DNA of 64,000 bases from Pedobacter sp. Leaf41 (GTDB taxonomy: Bacteria > Bacteroidota > Bacteroidia > Sphingobacteriales > Sphingobacteriaceae), in the NCBI RefSeq assembly GCF_001422545.1, contig NZ_LMLE01000008.1, positions 299,946 through 363,945 on the forward strand. The letters are read 5' to 3'. The position numbers and the translations under genes were made by a program. Each line of letters begins with the position of its first letter. Position 1 is the stretch's first letter. The notes beneath the pieces were generated by a model that searched no databases, was not told the origin of the DNA, and saw only the letters and a program-made list of their open reading frames with translations. Positions 27,174-34,867 of this stretch are shown here, piece by piece.

Positions 27174-28808
27174 TTACATCATGCCACCCATGCCACCACC
27201 ACCCATAGGAGGCATTGGAGCACCACCTTCTTCAGGTTCGTCTGCCAATACAACTTCGGTTGTTAATAGCATTGCTGCAATTGATGCTGCATTTTCTAGT
27301 GCTACACGAGAAACTTTAGTTGGATCGATAACACCAGCACCAATTAAGTTTTCATAAACATCAGTACGGGCATTGTAACCGTAATCTGCTGTTCCTTCTT
27401 TAACTTTTTGTACTACGATAGAACCTTCGATACCTGCGTTCTCACAAATCTGACGTAATGGTTCTTCAATAGCACGACGGATGATCTGAATACCAGTATT
27501 CTCATCCTCGTTTGCTCCTTTTAAATCAGCAATTGATGCAACTGCACGAATGAAAGCAACACCACCACCTGCAACAATACCTTCTTCTACAGCCGCACGG
27601 GTTGCATGTAAAGCATCATCAACACGGTCTTTTTTCTCTTTCATTTCTACTTCACTTGCAGCACCAACGTAAAGAACAGCAACACCGCCAGCTAGTTTAG
27701 CTAAACGCTCTTGTAATTTTTCTTTATCGTAATCTGATGTAGTGGTTTCAATTTGAGCTTTAATCTGGCTTACGCGAGATTTAATATCTTCAGAGTTACC
27801 AGCACCGTTAATAACTGTAGTGTTGTCTTTATCAACTACCACTTTTTCAGCAGAACCTAAGTAAGTTAAATCAGCATTTTCTAATTTGTAACCTCTTTCT
27901 TCTGAAACAACAATACCGCCAGTTAAAATTGCGATGTCTTCTAACATTGCTTTTCTTCTATCGCCAAAACCTGGAGCTTTAACTGCTACAACTTTTAATG
28001 AACCACGGATTTTATTTACTACCAAAGTCGCTAAAGCTTCACCATCTAAATCCTCAGAAATGATCACCAATGGTTTACCAGTTTGAACAGTTTTTTCTAA
28101 AACTGGCAACAATTCTTTCATGTTGCTGATTTTTTTGTCGTAGATTAAAATGTAAGGATTATCTAATTCAGCTTCCATTTTATCTGCATTGGTAACAAAG
28201 TATGGAGATAAATAACCTCTATCAAACTGCATACCTTCCACTGTTTTAACTTCAGTTTCAGTACCTTTTGCTTCTTCAACAGTAATTACACCATCTTTAC
28301 CAACTTTGCCCATTGCCTCGGCAATTAGAGCGCCGATCACCTCATCATTATTAGCTGAGATAGATGCAACTTGTTTAATTTTGTTATTGTCTTCACCAAC
28401 AGTTTGAGATTGCTCTCTTAAATTAGCCACAACAGCAGCAACAGCTTTATCAATACCACGTTTCAAATCCATTGGATTTGCACCAGCAGCAACGTTTTTA
28501 ATACCAGTAGTAATAATGGCCTGAGCTAAAACAGTAGCAGTAGTTGTTCCATCACCCGCAATATCAGCTGTTTTAGAAGCTACTTCTTTCACCATTTGAG
28601 CGCCCATGTTTTCAACCGCATCTTTCAATTCGATTTCTTTAGCAACTGTAACACCATCTTTAGTGATCGCTGGAGAACCGAATTTTTTATCGATAATTAC
28701 GTTACGTCCTTTTGGGCCCAACGTTACTTTTACTGCATTCGCTAGAATATCAACGCCTCTTTTCAGGGCATCACGAGCTTCTACGTTATATTTTACTTGT
28801 TTTGACAT
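27174..28808 (-). CDS. groEL: Chaperonin GroEL (60 kDa)
   Basis: The 544-residue subunit forms the ATP-driven folding chamber with GroES. It starts with [20 protein letters not shown] and shows the nucleotide-binding motif [15 protein letters not shown] near residue 86 and the [15 protein letters not shown] end. The C-terminus is the usual Gly/Met tail (GGGGMGGMM). Length and motifs are normal. It lies 85 bases downstream of groES on the same strand, in the standard groESL order. Confidence 0.98.
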   Translation of the reverse strand: MSKQVKYNVEARDALKRGVDILANAVKVTLGPKGRNVIIDKKFGSPAITKDGVTVAKEIELKDAVENMGAQMVKEVASKTADIAGDGTTTATVLAQAIITTGIKNVAAGANPMDLKRGIDKAVAAVVANLREQSQTVGEDNNKIKQVASISANNDEVIGALIAEAMGKVGKDGVITVEEAKGTETEVKTVEGMQFDRGYLSPYFVTNADKMEAELDNPYILIYDKKISNMKELLPVLEKTVQTGKPLVIISEDLDGEALATLVVNKIRGSLKVVAVKAPGFGDRRKAMLEDIAILTGGIVVSEERGYKLENADLTYLGSAEKVVVDKDNTTVINGAGNSEDIKSRVSQIKAQIETTTSDYDKEKLQERLAKLAGGVAVLYVGAASEVEMKEKKDRVDDALHATRAAVEEGIVAGGGVAFIRAVASIADLKGANEDENTGIQIIRRAIEEPLRQICENAGIEGSIVVQKVKEGTADYGYNARTDVYENLIGAGVIDPTKVSRVALENAASIAAMLLTTEVVLADEPEEGGAPMPPMGGGGMGGMM

Positions 28809-28893
28809 TTTGATTTAAGATTTTAGAATTACGATTTACGATCTATTAAATCGCATTTACTTATGACTTTTAACTTTCTACTTTTAACTTAAA

Positions 28894-29184
28894 TTATCCT
28901 ACTACAGCGTAGATATCAGTTTCACGCATAATTAGATAGTCTTTACCTTCGTAAGGAAGTTCAGTACCGCCGTATTTACCATAAATAACAACATCCCCAA
29001 CTTTTACGGTTGCTTTTTTACCTTCAGCATCTTCTTCAGAAACAGATACTACAGTTCCTTTAGATGGTTTTTCTTTAGCGGTATCAGGGATATACAAACC
29101 CGATGCAGTTTTCTCTTCTGCGGCAGCTGGTTCTACAATTACTCTGTTCGAACTGCCAGCAATTGGTTTAAGGTTTAACGCCAT
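28894..29184 (-). CDS. groES: Co-chaperonin GroES (10 kDa)
   Basis: The 96-residue protein carries the GroES features: N-terminal LKPIAGSSNRVIVEP, the mobile loop EEKTASGLYIPDTAKEKPS (residues about 23-41) and the C-terminal VIYGKYGGTELPYEGKDYLI. It caps the GroEL ring. The gene leads the operon. Confidence 0.97.
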   Translation of the reverse strand: MALNLKPIAGSSNRVIVEPAAAEEKTASGLYIPDTAKEKPSKGTVVSVSEEDAEGKKATVKVGDVVIYGKYGGTELPYEGKDYLIMRETDIYAVVG

Positions 29185-29232
29185 AACTTTTTATTATTTT
29201 TTATTTTGATTTGAGTTTTTTAACTAAGCATA

Positions 29233-29255
29233 CAATTAACACTTTTTATGCCAAG
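29233..29255 (-). promoter_or_regulatory. Possible sigma-54-like promoter before groES
   Basis: Minus strand reads CTTGGCAT then, ten bases after the GG, a GT instead of the expected GC. This is one base off the GG-N10-GC spacing rule of sigma-54 promoters and sits about 50-70 bases before the groES ATG. No CIRCE inverted repeat was seen. It is weak evidence. Confidence 0.25.
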
Positions 29256-29412
29256 TGCTTTTGAGGGACAAATTTTCACTCGTCCTGTCAAAATATAAAC
29301 AAATTGAGAATATTTGGTGTCAGCTTGGCAGGGAGGAAGAATACCAGCCACCTTCAAATGTTTTATAAGCTGCATCTAGCCGAGGTATGCTATACGCTTA
29401 AATTAAGAAAAT

Positions 29413-30354
29413 CTACTTCAATGCTCCTGTTGGATTCAAACCCTTATCTACTAGAGTTTTGATGTTTCCCTTCAGATCCGAAACGTAAATTTTGCTTTGG
29501 GTATATGGCTTTTCGCTGCCGCTATAAAAAATCCGGTCATCTGCGGTTACGAAAATGTAGGGAACATTAACTCCTTTTGGCGAAAGTCTCTCGATCTTTT
29601 TGCTGGCAATATTCAAGATGTAAGCCGCTTCGCTTGGCCCCGTTAGGCCATCAGGAGCGTCTGAGTTTCCTGCATTGAAAATGAGTTTTGTGCCATCTTC
29701 AGAATAAAAGAAGTGATTGCCGCTGGCGATCATAAAATCCTTTCCAATCAAATCCGCAATCACTCTGGATTCGACTAATTTTCCATCAACGTTAAACGTA
29801 TAAAGGTTTTTTAAATCATGCGCCACCAATTCCTTTTCGTTTTTCCATGTTGGCGAATAAACGTTTATCGCCGAGGCGCTATCCAAAATCAAATAACCCG
29901 TATTATCTGCTTTAATTACCCCAACCTTCCAAAGGTTTTTACTATTAAAAATGTTAAAAGCAATTGCATTTCCATTCGGCGACCACATGGCTTGGTAATA
30001 ATTGCTACTATTCACATGTAACTGCAGCTGACTTTTGTTTTCTAAATCGGCAACCCAAATCGTCCGGTTGCCTGTTGTATTATTCACCGTGTAGGCTAGC
30101 TTGTTCCCATCTGGCGAAATAGCTGGGTCCATAGCGCCCCCAAAGGAGATTTGTTTCATCGTATCAATACTTGTGGCCACAATTTTTTCTCCATCCTGGT
30201 AAGCCAAAGCGAAATTTTTACTGCTTAAAGAAATGCTATCCAACATTGCTGTTGATTTTGACTCTTCATTTTTATTTGAGTTGCATGACGCGAAAATAGC
30301 TAGACAAAAGATAGTAACGGCTGCAAAACGCGATTTGAATGTTATCATGTACAA
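29413..30354 (-). CDS. Lipoprotein with TolB-like/PD40 beta-propeller repeats
   Basis: The 313-residue protein has a lipoprotein signal peptide (IFCLAIFASC, Cys24). The remainder contains several WD40-like PD40 repeats: PAISPDGNKLAYTV, AMWSPNGNAIAFNI, SPTWKNEKELVA and FSEDGTKLIFNAG-type motifs. Such domains build a beta-propeller that usually binds a protein or glycan partner. No peptidase domain is present. The gene lies between groESL and a DUF4197 gene and shows no clear functional link to either. A second in-frame Met at residue 3 is a possible start. Confidence 0.7.
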   Translation of the reverse strand: MYMITFKSRFAAVTIFCLAIFASCNSNKNEESKSTAMLDSISLSSKNFALAYQDGEKIVATSIDTMKQISFGGAMDPAISPDGNKLAYTVNNTTGNRTIWVADLENKSQLQLHVNSSNYYQAMWSPNGNAIAFNIFNSKNLWKVGVIKADNTGYLILDSASAINVYSPTWKNEKELVAHDLKNLYTFNVDGKLVESRVIADLIGKDFMIASGNHFFYSEDGTKLIFNAGNSDAPDGLTGPSEAAYILNIASKKIERLSPKGVNVPYIFVTADDRIFYSGSEKPYTQSKIYVSDLKGNIKTLVDKGLNPTGALK

Positions 30355-30377
30355 TTTTACGAATTGTTTTAAATAAA

Positions 30378-30412
30378 GCAGGCCCGAGTTTTTTCAAAAC
30401 CCGGGCCTGCTG
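30378..30412 (-). terminator. Intrinsic terminator after the DUF4197 gene
   Basis: GCAGGCCCGAG (30378-30388) is complementary to CCCGGGCCTGC region (30400-30410), a very stable GC stem. On the minus strand it is followed by TTTATTT. It sits in the gap before the PD40 lipoprotein gene, so that gene likely has its own promoter. Confidence 0.8.
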
Positions 30413-30434
30413 CCTTTTATGATTTTGTTCAGAC

Positions 30435-31196
30435 TTAAATCTTCTTTCTATCAGCGTATCCAAACACCTTTTGTAGTAAAGTTGTGCTACGTGAGCTTAA
30501 ATTACCTCTTATTTTAAGTTCTTCTTTTGCAACTTCAATGAATAAACCATCAATCGCTTTTTGCGTAACGTATTCTGTGAGGTTTGTATTTACCGGTTTT
30601 ACTAAAGGGAGCCGGTTATATTGCGAGGTTAAATCAGAATAGTATTTTGTAGCATTAACCTTGTTTAAGCTCGTTGTTACTATCGGACTAAATTTTTGCA
30701 TCAATTGTGCCGTGGTCACACGTTTGAAATAAGTGGTCGCCGCGTCGTTGTTTCCTAATAAAATATTAGAAGCGTCTGCCAATGTCATTTGTTTTATAGC
30801 ATTTATAAAAATTGGTTTTGCTTCAGTAGCCGCATCTTCAGCAGCACGATTCAAACTAGTGATTACGTTATCACAAAGTTTGTTCAGGCCAATTCCACGC
30901 AAGGTTTTCTCTACCTTTTGTGCTTCGGGAGGCATTAGAATTTTTACCGCTAAATTTCCTAAGAAACCGTCCTTCACCGATAATCTATCGGCACCCGCAG
31001 AAACCCCAATTTGCAAAGCTTCTTTAATGCCCTGGCCAATCTCGAACGTACTTGGTGTGCCAGTTGCGCTTGTTGTATTTGCTTGTTTTTCAGTAATTTT
31101 TTTAAAAATGTCGCTTAACTTAATCTGTGCTTTGGCGTTAAAATTGGAAAATAATATTAATGCTAGGGATGCAGTTAAAATATTGATTCTTTTCAT
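30435..31196 (-). CDS. DUF4197 domain-containing secreted protein
   Basis: The 253-residue protein has a signal peptide (residues 1-23, ending NAKAQ). The mature part matches the DUF4197 pattern: an ALQIGVSAGADRLS segment near 60, then IKILMPPEAQKVEK and LNRAAEDAATEAKPIF, then a C-terminal AIDGLFIEVAKEE motif. DUF4197 proteins are found in periplasm and have no known function. It appears monocistronic with its own terminator. Confidence 0.8.
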   Translation of the reverse strand: MKRINILTASLALILFSNFNAKAQIKLSDIFKKITEKQANTTSATGTPSTFEIGQGIKEALQIGVSAGADRLSVKDGFLGNLAVKILMPPEAQKVEKTLRGIGLNKLCDNVITSLNRAAEDAATEAKPIFINAIKQMTLADASNILLGNNDAATTYFKRVTTAQLMQKFSPIVTTSLNKVNATKYYSDLTSQYNRLPLVKPVNTNLTEYVTQKAIDGLFIEVAKEELKIRGNLSSRSTTLLQKVFGYADRKKI

Positions 31197-31323
31197 CGTG
31201 TGTGTTTGGCTTTTTAAAGCAAAATGGCTGCCACAAATTTTAGCAACTTAATTGTTGGGAAGATAAAGGTTTGATCCTAGCAAACATGTTCAATTTATGG
31301 AGGCGAAAAATCCTTAAAGAAAT

Positions 31324-31352
31324 AAACCCCGATTGTAAAAACAATCAGGGTT
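31324..31352 (-). terminator. Intrinsic terminator of the hsp20 transcript
   Basis: AACCCCGATTGT (31325-31336) pairs with ACAATCAGGGTT (31341-31352) with one mismatch and a four-base A loop. On the minus strand T-rich sequence follows. It lies 24-52 bases downstream of the hsp20 stop. Confidence 0.8.
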
Positions 31353-31375
31353 TTCGAAATTATAATAGACGAAAC

Positions 31376-31831
31376 TTAGTTTACTGCGATATCTTTTGCA
31401 GGCATATTCGTTTCAGGATTTTTAGGCAGAATGATTGTTAAAATGCCATCGGCATATTTCGCTGTGATCTGATCAACGAGGGCTTTGCCATTTAAAGCAA
31501 ATGCTCTTTCAAAAGCACCATTGCTAAATTCTCTTCTACTGAATTTTTTTTCGCTTTCTGCCGGTTCTTCTTTCGGGGTGTAAGAAATGGTTAAAACATC
31601 GTCTTTAGTTAATACTTTCAGGTATTCTTTTTCCAAGGCAGGAGCAAAAACGTAGATAGTGAACTTCTCATCAGTTTCTTCAATGTTCGCCGGTACACGT
31701 CGGGTACCATTCCCAAACATTTCGTGTGCATGGTGGGCAAATCTTCCATTGTGATGTCTGCCAAATCTTGCGTGTGTTGTTCCGCAGCTGTTATTCATTT
31801 TGCCGGTGTGGCATCTATTTTCGTTGTACAT
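31376..31831 (-). CDS. Hsp20 / alpha-crystallin small heat shock protein
   Basis: The 151-residue chaperone has a His/Gly-rich N-terminal arm (residues 1-45) and an alpha-crystallin domain at about 47-140 (VPANIEETDEKFTIYVFAP, DVLTISYTPKEE, GAFERAFALNGKAL, ADGILTIILPK). It prevents aggregation of unfolded proteins without ATP. It is the last gene of a minus-strand series that runs down from an ECF sigma factor gene, which may control it. The upstream gene ends 20 bases before. Confidence 0.9.
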   Translation of the reverse strand: MYNENRCHTGKMNNSCGTTHARFGRHHNGRFAHHAHEMFGNGTRRVPANIEETDEKFTIYVFAPALEKEYLKVLTKDDVLTISYTPKEEPAESEKKFSRREFSNGAFERAFALNGKALVDQITAKYADGILTIILPKNPETNMPAKDIAVN

Positions 31832-31851
31832 GTTATTAAAATTAATTGTGA

Positions 31852-32235
31852 TCAGTTCGAGATCATTTGCTGGGTTCTCGAAATACCCAGTAATTGTGTA
31901 ATGATGTTGGCATAAGGATACGATGGAGAAAAAACGGCGTAATCGAATTTTAATCCGCGTATTTGCACCACGATGTCATCAATAAACTTCATTGGCTCAA
32001 GCAACGCACTTATCAAACCAGATTTAGGTTTTTCATCTTCCGAATGTTGTTTGAAGATATCTAAATCTTCATTATAGGCTTTAAAATCTGCTCCAATATT
32101 TTCAATTGGCGACTTAAATTCCTGAGCACCGAAAAAAGTAACTTTTTCTCCTTTGGTAATCAACTCGCTTGCAAAACCTAAAATAGGATTAACATCATTT
32201 TGCGAAGGACTGCTTAAAACTAAAACCTGAGACAT
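31852..32235 (-). CDS. Isolated N-terminal domain of an MGT-type (GT1) glycosyltransferase
   Basis: The 127 residues match the first Rossmann domain of macrolide-type GT1 glycosyltransferases: VNPILGFASELITKGEKVTFF (split over 16-36), EFKSPIENIGADFKAYN at 39-55, and a FDYAVFSPSYPYANIITQLLGIS-like segment at 97-119. Full enzymes are about 400 residues. The C-terminal UDP-sugar domain is absent and the frame ends cleanly 20 bases before hsp20. The usual catalytic GHVNP motif is QNDVNP here, so the base His is lost. It is either a degraded gene or a repurposed small binding protein. Intact reading frame and tight packing favour a retained protein. Confidence 0.6.
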   Translation of the reverse strand: MSQVLVLSSPSQNDVNPILGFASELITKGEKVTFFGAQEFKSPIENIGADFKAYNEDLDIFKQHSEDEKPKSGLISALLEPMKFIDDIVVQIRGLKFDYAVFSPSYPYANIITQLLGISRTQQMISN

Positions 32236-32239
32236 CTGC

Positions 32240-32464
32240 TTACTGGTTTAAACTATCAATTGGAATGATTACGCTATCAACTGCCTTCCGGTTGTGATGG
32301 CTAAAACCGTGGTTTTCGTGGTGTGAATCACAATCGTTTTCCCGGTAATTCCTGTTCTTGAGATCTAACCGATCCGGATATCCGTTTTGAATGGCCAACA
32401 CATTCAAGCTGTAAAAGGTTGCACCTGCTACAACCATGGCTAATAATATTCTAAATGCTTTCAT
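32240..32464 (-). CDS. Small secreted His-rich protein
   Basis: The 74-residue product has a signal peptide or membrane anchor (residues 1-24, RILLAMVVAGATFYSLNVLA). A short charged region follows with five His among DSHHENHGFSHHN (about 47-59). The His/Asp cluster could bind divalent metal; this is inference. No family was recognised. It lies 4 bases upstream of the glycosyltransferase fragment and 3 bases downstream of the 88-residue membrane protein gene. Confidence 0.6.
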   Translation of the reverse strand: MKAFRILLAMVVAGATFYSLNVLAIQNGYPDRLDLKNRNYRENDCDSHHENHGFSHHNRKAVDSVIIPIDSLNQ

Positions 32465-32467
32465 GGC

Positions 32468-32734
32468 TTAGTAATTAATGTTGATGTGATTTGTTGGGCC
32501 GTTTCCTTGAATGGTGGGTTTGTACCATTGATTATCAATAGGTACAATTGGCGAGTAATTTGAGTTAAACTCTTCGAATCGATTTGCGAAGTGACGACGA
32601 CGGCGGCCGAAAATCATTTTGAGGAACAGACCGATAACCATCAATCCCAATATAAACTTAAATATGAAGGGCACGAAAAATACGGCTGCGCCAAGTAAGA
32701 TTCCGAATGCTATAGCTTTAAATATTTGTTTCAT
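32468..32734 (-). CDS. Small membrane protein with basic RRRR motif
   Basis: The 88-residue protein has two adjacent hydrophobic helices (about 5-22 and 25-42) followed by FGRRRRHFANRFEEFN and a polar Asn-rich tail. The basic block after the helices predicts a cytoplasmic tail. No known family was recognised. It is part of the small-protein run between the sigma factor gene and hsp20. Confidence 0.6.
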   Translation of the reverse strand: MKQIFKAIAFGILLGAAVFFVPFIFKFILGLMVIGLFLKMIFGRRRRHFANRFEEFNSNYSPIVPIDNQWYKPTIQGNGPTNHININY

Positions 32735-32928
32735 TTTTTGATTATTTAATAGGGTAGACGGCGGTGATTTATTTTTACTTTAAATAATTTGAAAAAAATT
32801 ATTTCATGCCATGATTTGTGTTGGCTTGGCTAAACAACACCTAATACGGTCATTAATGAAGAATTGGAAAGCTCCTCGCTGCATAGCAATCCCTTTTAGA
32901 CAAAGACGGGCAAGAGTTTAAAACACAA

Positions 32929-32951
32929 AAAGCCAGCTTTTCAGCTGGCTT
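32929..32951 (-). terminator. Terminator after the 114-residue membrane protein gene
   Basis: AGCCAGCT (32931-32938) and AGCTGGCT (32943-32950) form a perfect stem with a four-base loop; on the minus strand it runs into TTTTG. It separates the sigma factor and first membrane protein from the downstream small genes. Confidence 0.75.
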
Positions 32952-32955
32952 CATA

Positions 32956-33300
32956 TTATTCTTTGTTTCGATGTCCCCATCCTCCACAACGGCGGCGGTA
33001 TTCTTCTTTAAACTTTGCCCGTTCTTCCTCGTTCATTCCTTCCCATTTCGAGCGCATTTCTCTGGCTTTTTCGCGAAATCGGTTGTTGCCCCCACCTTTG
33101 TTGAAATTGCCAAACAACAAGCGGCAAAGTACCAGCAAACCTAATGCCTGCCAGAAATTTAATTTACCGGCGTGGACTACTTCTGGTAAAATCCAGTTCC
33201 ATAAAAACATGACAACGTAGCCTAAGGCCGCTGCGATTAGTGCTACAACAGGGATAAAGAAAATGAATTTCTTGCCTTTACTAAACTTTTTATTTCTCAT
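32956..33300 (-). CDS. Membrane protein, likely partner of the adjacent ECF sigma factor
   Basis: The 114-residue protein has a basic N-terminus, two membrane helices (about 12-36 and 48-62), and a charged cytoplasmic C-terminal part (FREKAREMRSKWEGMNEEERAKFKEEYRRR) that should be helical. It starts 11 bases after the sigma factor gene ends. The position and the membrane-plus-charged layout would fit an anti-sigma or sensor role, but it has no recognised anti-sigma motif, so this is only a suggestion. Confidence 0.6.
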   Translation of the reverse strand: MRNKKFSKGKKFIFFIPVVALIAAALGYVVMFLWNWILPEVVHAGKLNFWQALGLLVLCRLLFGNFNKGGGNNRFREKAREMRSKWEGMNEEERAKFKEEYRRRCGGWGHRNKE

Positions 33301-33311
33301 TTCCTATTCAA

Positions 33312-33863
33312 TTAATAGTTAATAAATTCTTGATATAAATTTTGCAAACGGCTGCGCAAATGTTTCACTGCATAGCCCTTTCTTGATATTAAAGTCTTGA
33401 TGTTTTCACCGGTTTCATCAGCCAGTTCTTGAAAAGTACGTTCTTCCAATTCATTCTGAACAAAAACATAACGCTGGTTTTCCGGCAGTTCTTCCAGTGC
33501 CAAAAATAGCTGATCCCAGAAAAGCTTTTTCAAACCTTCTTGCTCAGGAGAATAGGCGTCAGCCAATAAAATCTCTTTAAAATTGATTTCCCCGTCCTCG
33601 CCTTCGAAAGTAAAATCTTCCAAATGATCTTCTTTTTGCTTTCGGTATTTATCGGTGATTTTATTCCGGGCGACGCGATAAAGCCAGCCACTAATTTGCT
33701 CTATGGCACCAGCTTCAGGCTGATTGCTTAACTGGTACCAAACATCCTGCAAAATATCTTCCGCATCCTCATCCGTACTCACTCGCCCGCGGATGAAACT
33801 GAATAAGCGTTTTCCGTAGTTGGAAACCGTAGAAATAATATTTTGAGATTCGTTTGTTGGCAA
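33312..33863 (-). CDS. ECF sigma-70 family RNA polymerase sigma factor
   Basis: The 183-residue protein shows region 2 at about 12-80 (LFSFIRGRVSTDEDAEDILQDVWYQL, GWLYRVARNKITDKYRK in parts) and region 4 at about 120-175 (LALEELPENQRYVFVQNELEERTFQELADETG). An acidic linker lies between them. It leads a minus-strand series of small membrane proteins ending in hsp20, so an envelope or protein-folding stress role is reasonable but unproven. Confidence 0.9.
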   Translation of the reverse strand: MPTNESQNIISTVSNYGKRLFSFIRGRVSTDEDAEDILQDVWYQLSNQPEAGAIEQISGWLYRVARNKITDKYRKQKEDHLEDFTFEGEDGEINFKEILLADAYSPEQEGLKKLFWDQLFLALEELPENQRYVFVQNELEERTFQELADETGENIKTLISRKGYAVKHLRSRLQNLYQEFINY

Positions 33864-33961
33864 AATTAATTGGGTTTATAAACCAGAAAACGGATGAGAT
33901 TCAATATTACTTTAAATTGCGCTCATTTTTTTAAAAGTTAATTCAAAAATTTAGGTCAAAA

Positions 33962-33986
33962 AAAACCTTCCGGGAAGGAAGGTTTT
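33962..33986 (-). terminator. Terminator after the 291-residue secreted protein gene
   Basis: AAAACCTTCC (33962-33971) and GGAAGGTTTT (33977-33986) form a perfect stem. On the minus strand it is followed by T residues. It lies 6-30 bases after the stop. Confidence 0.8.
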
Positions 33987-33991
33987 AAAAA

Positions 33992-34867
33992 TTAATCATT
34001 TAAAAGTGTTTGTAGATTAAAAGATTTTTTATAGTGGAAGGGTACTGGATAAAAATCATCTTTAAAAAAAACCTCCGATATTGAATAATGTGGAATTATC
34101 TTAAAATCAGTTATTCCTAATCCTATTTTGTATTTTATTTCTGTTGTTATTCTGCCAAATGAATATTCTGCATCATGAATAGGTTTTAAATCAATCCAAA
34201 AATCTACCGTCTTATTTTTATCATCAATATTTGATATAAACCATTTGTCGTAAAAATCATCAATCCATGTATCAAATGGCTTTAAAGCAGTTGAGTCTTT
34301 CATGATAACTCTTCGCAATGAATCTATATTTTCTTTTGTATATGGTTTGGATAATAAATTTAATTTAAATTTATATGATTTCCCTCCATATTCTGGGAAA
34401 TATTTCAAATCTTCTTGTAAATCAAATGCTTGCCCAACTATCTTGCATTTTTCGAAAGTGTAATATTTATCCTTACTTTTTATAATCGGTTGAAAATCAA
34501 AAAAATCATAATATCCAGATGAAAGCAATTTTTCTTTGATTTCATCCATATTAATTGTTATTTTTTTTAACGCATCAGTACTTAGCACTTCCTTGAGCAC
34601 TATCTTTTTTTGTGGTATGATGTAAAATGTAAACATGAAATCAGCATTATCATTAATCCTACTTCGCTTAATTTGATTTAATTTGAAACGAACATTTAAA
34701 GCATAAATCTCCCTACCACTATTATCTGAAGCTATTATAGCATTACAACCAGAATATTTACCAGCAGTACTATCAATATCTACAATAACATACTGTTTAG
34801 AAATATTAATTTGAGCAAATAAAGAAATGCTATAAAATACTATAATAATCATATATATATATTTCAT
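33992..34867 (-). CDS. Secreted protein, candidate immunity partner of the upstream lipoprotein
   Basis: The 291-residue protein has a signal peptide (residues 1-18, ISLFAQ). The mature region is rich in Lys, Asp, Tyr and Phe, with no recognised domain; a late stretch (SFGRITTEIKYKIGLGITDF) looks beta-structured. Its ATG overlaps the stop of the upstream metallopeptidase-like lipoprotein (TAATG), a sign of tight coupling. Toxin-immunity pairs are commonly arranged this way, and export to the periplasm would suit protection against an incoming enzyme. Function is inferred from context alone. Both genes are more AT-rich than their neighbours. Confidence 0.55.
   Translation of the reverse strand: MKYIYMIIIVFYSISLFAQINISKQYVIVDIDSTAGKYSGCNAIIASDNSGREIYALNVRFKLNQIKRSRINDNADFMFTFYIIPQKKIVLKEVLSTDALKKITINMDEIKEKLLSSGYYDFFDFQPIIKSKDKYYTFEKCKIVGQAFDLQEDLKYFPEYGGKSYKFKLNLLSKPYTKENIDSLRRVIMKDSTALKPFDTWIDDFYDKWFISNIDDKNKTVDFWIDLKPIHDAEYSFGRITTEIKYKIGLGITDFKIIPHYSISEVFFKDDFYPVPFHYKKSFNLQTLLND

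Noticed and set aside
27157..27357. A plus-strand Pro/Gly-rich frame near groEL.
   Set aside because: It is the antisense of the Gly/Met tail of groEL.
30733..31251. A 172-codon plus-strand open frame.
   Set aside because: It is antisense to the DUF4197 gene, which has a signal peptide and a family pattern; the plus frame has neither.
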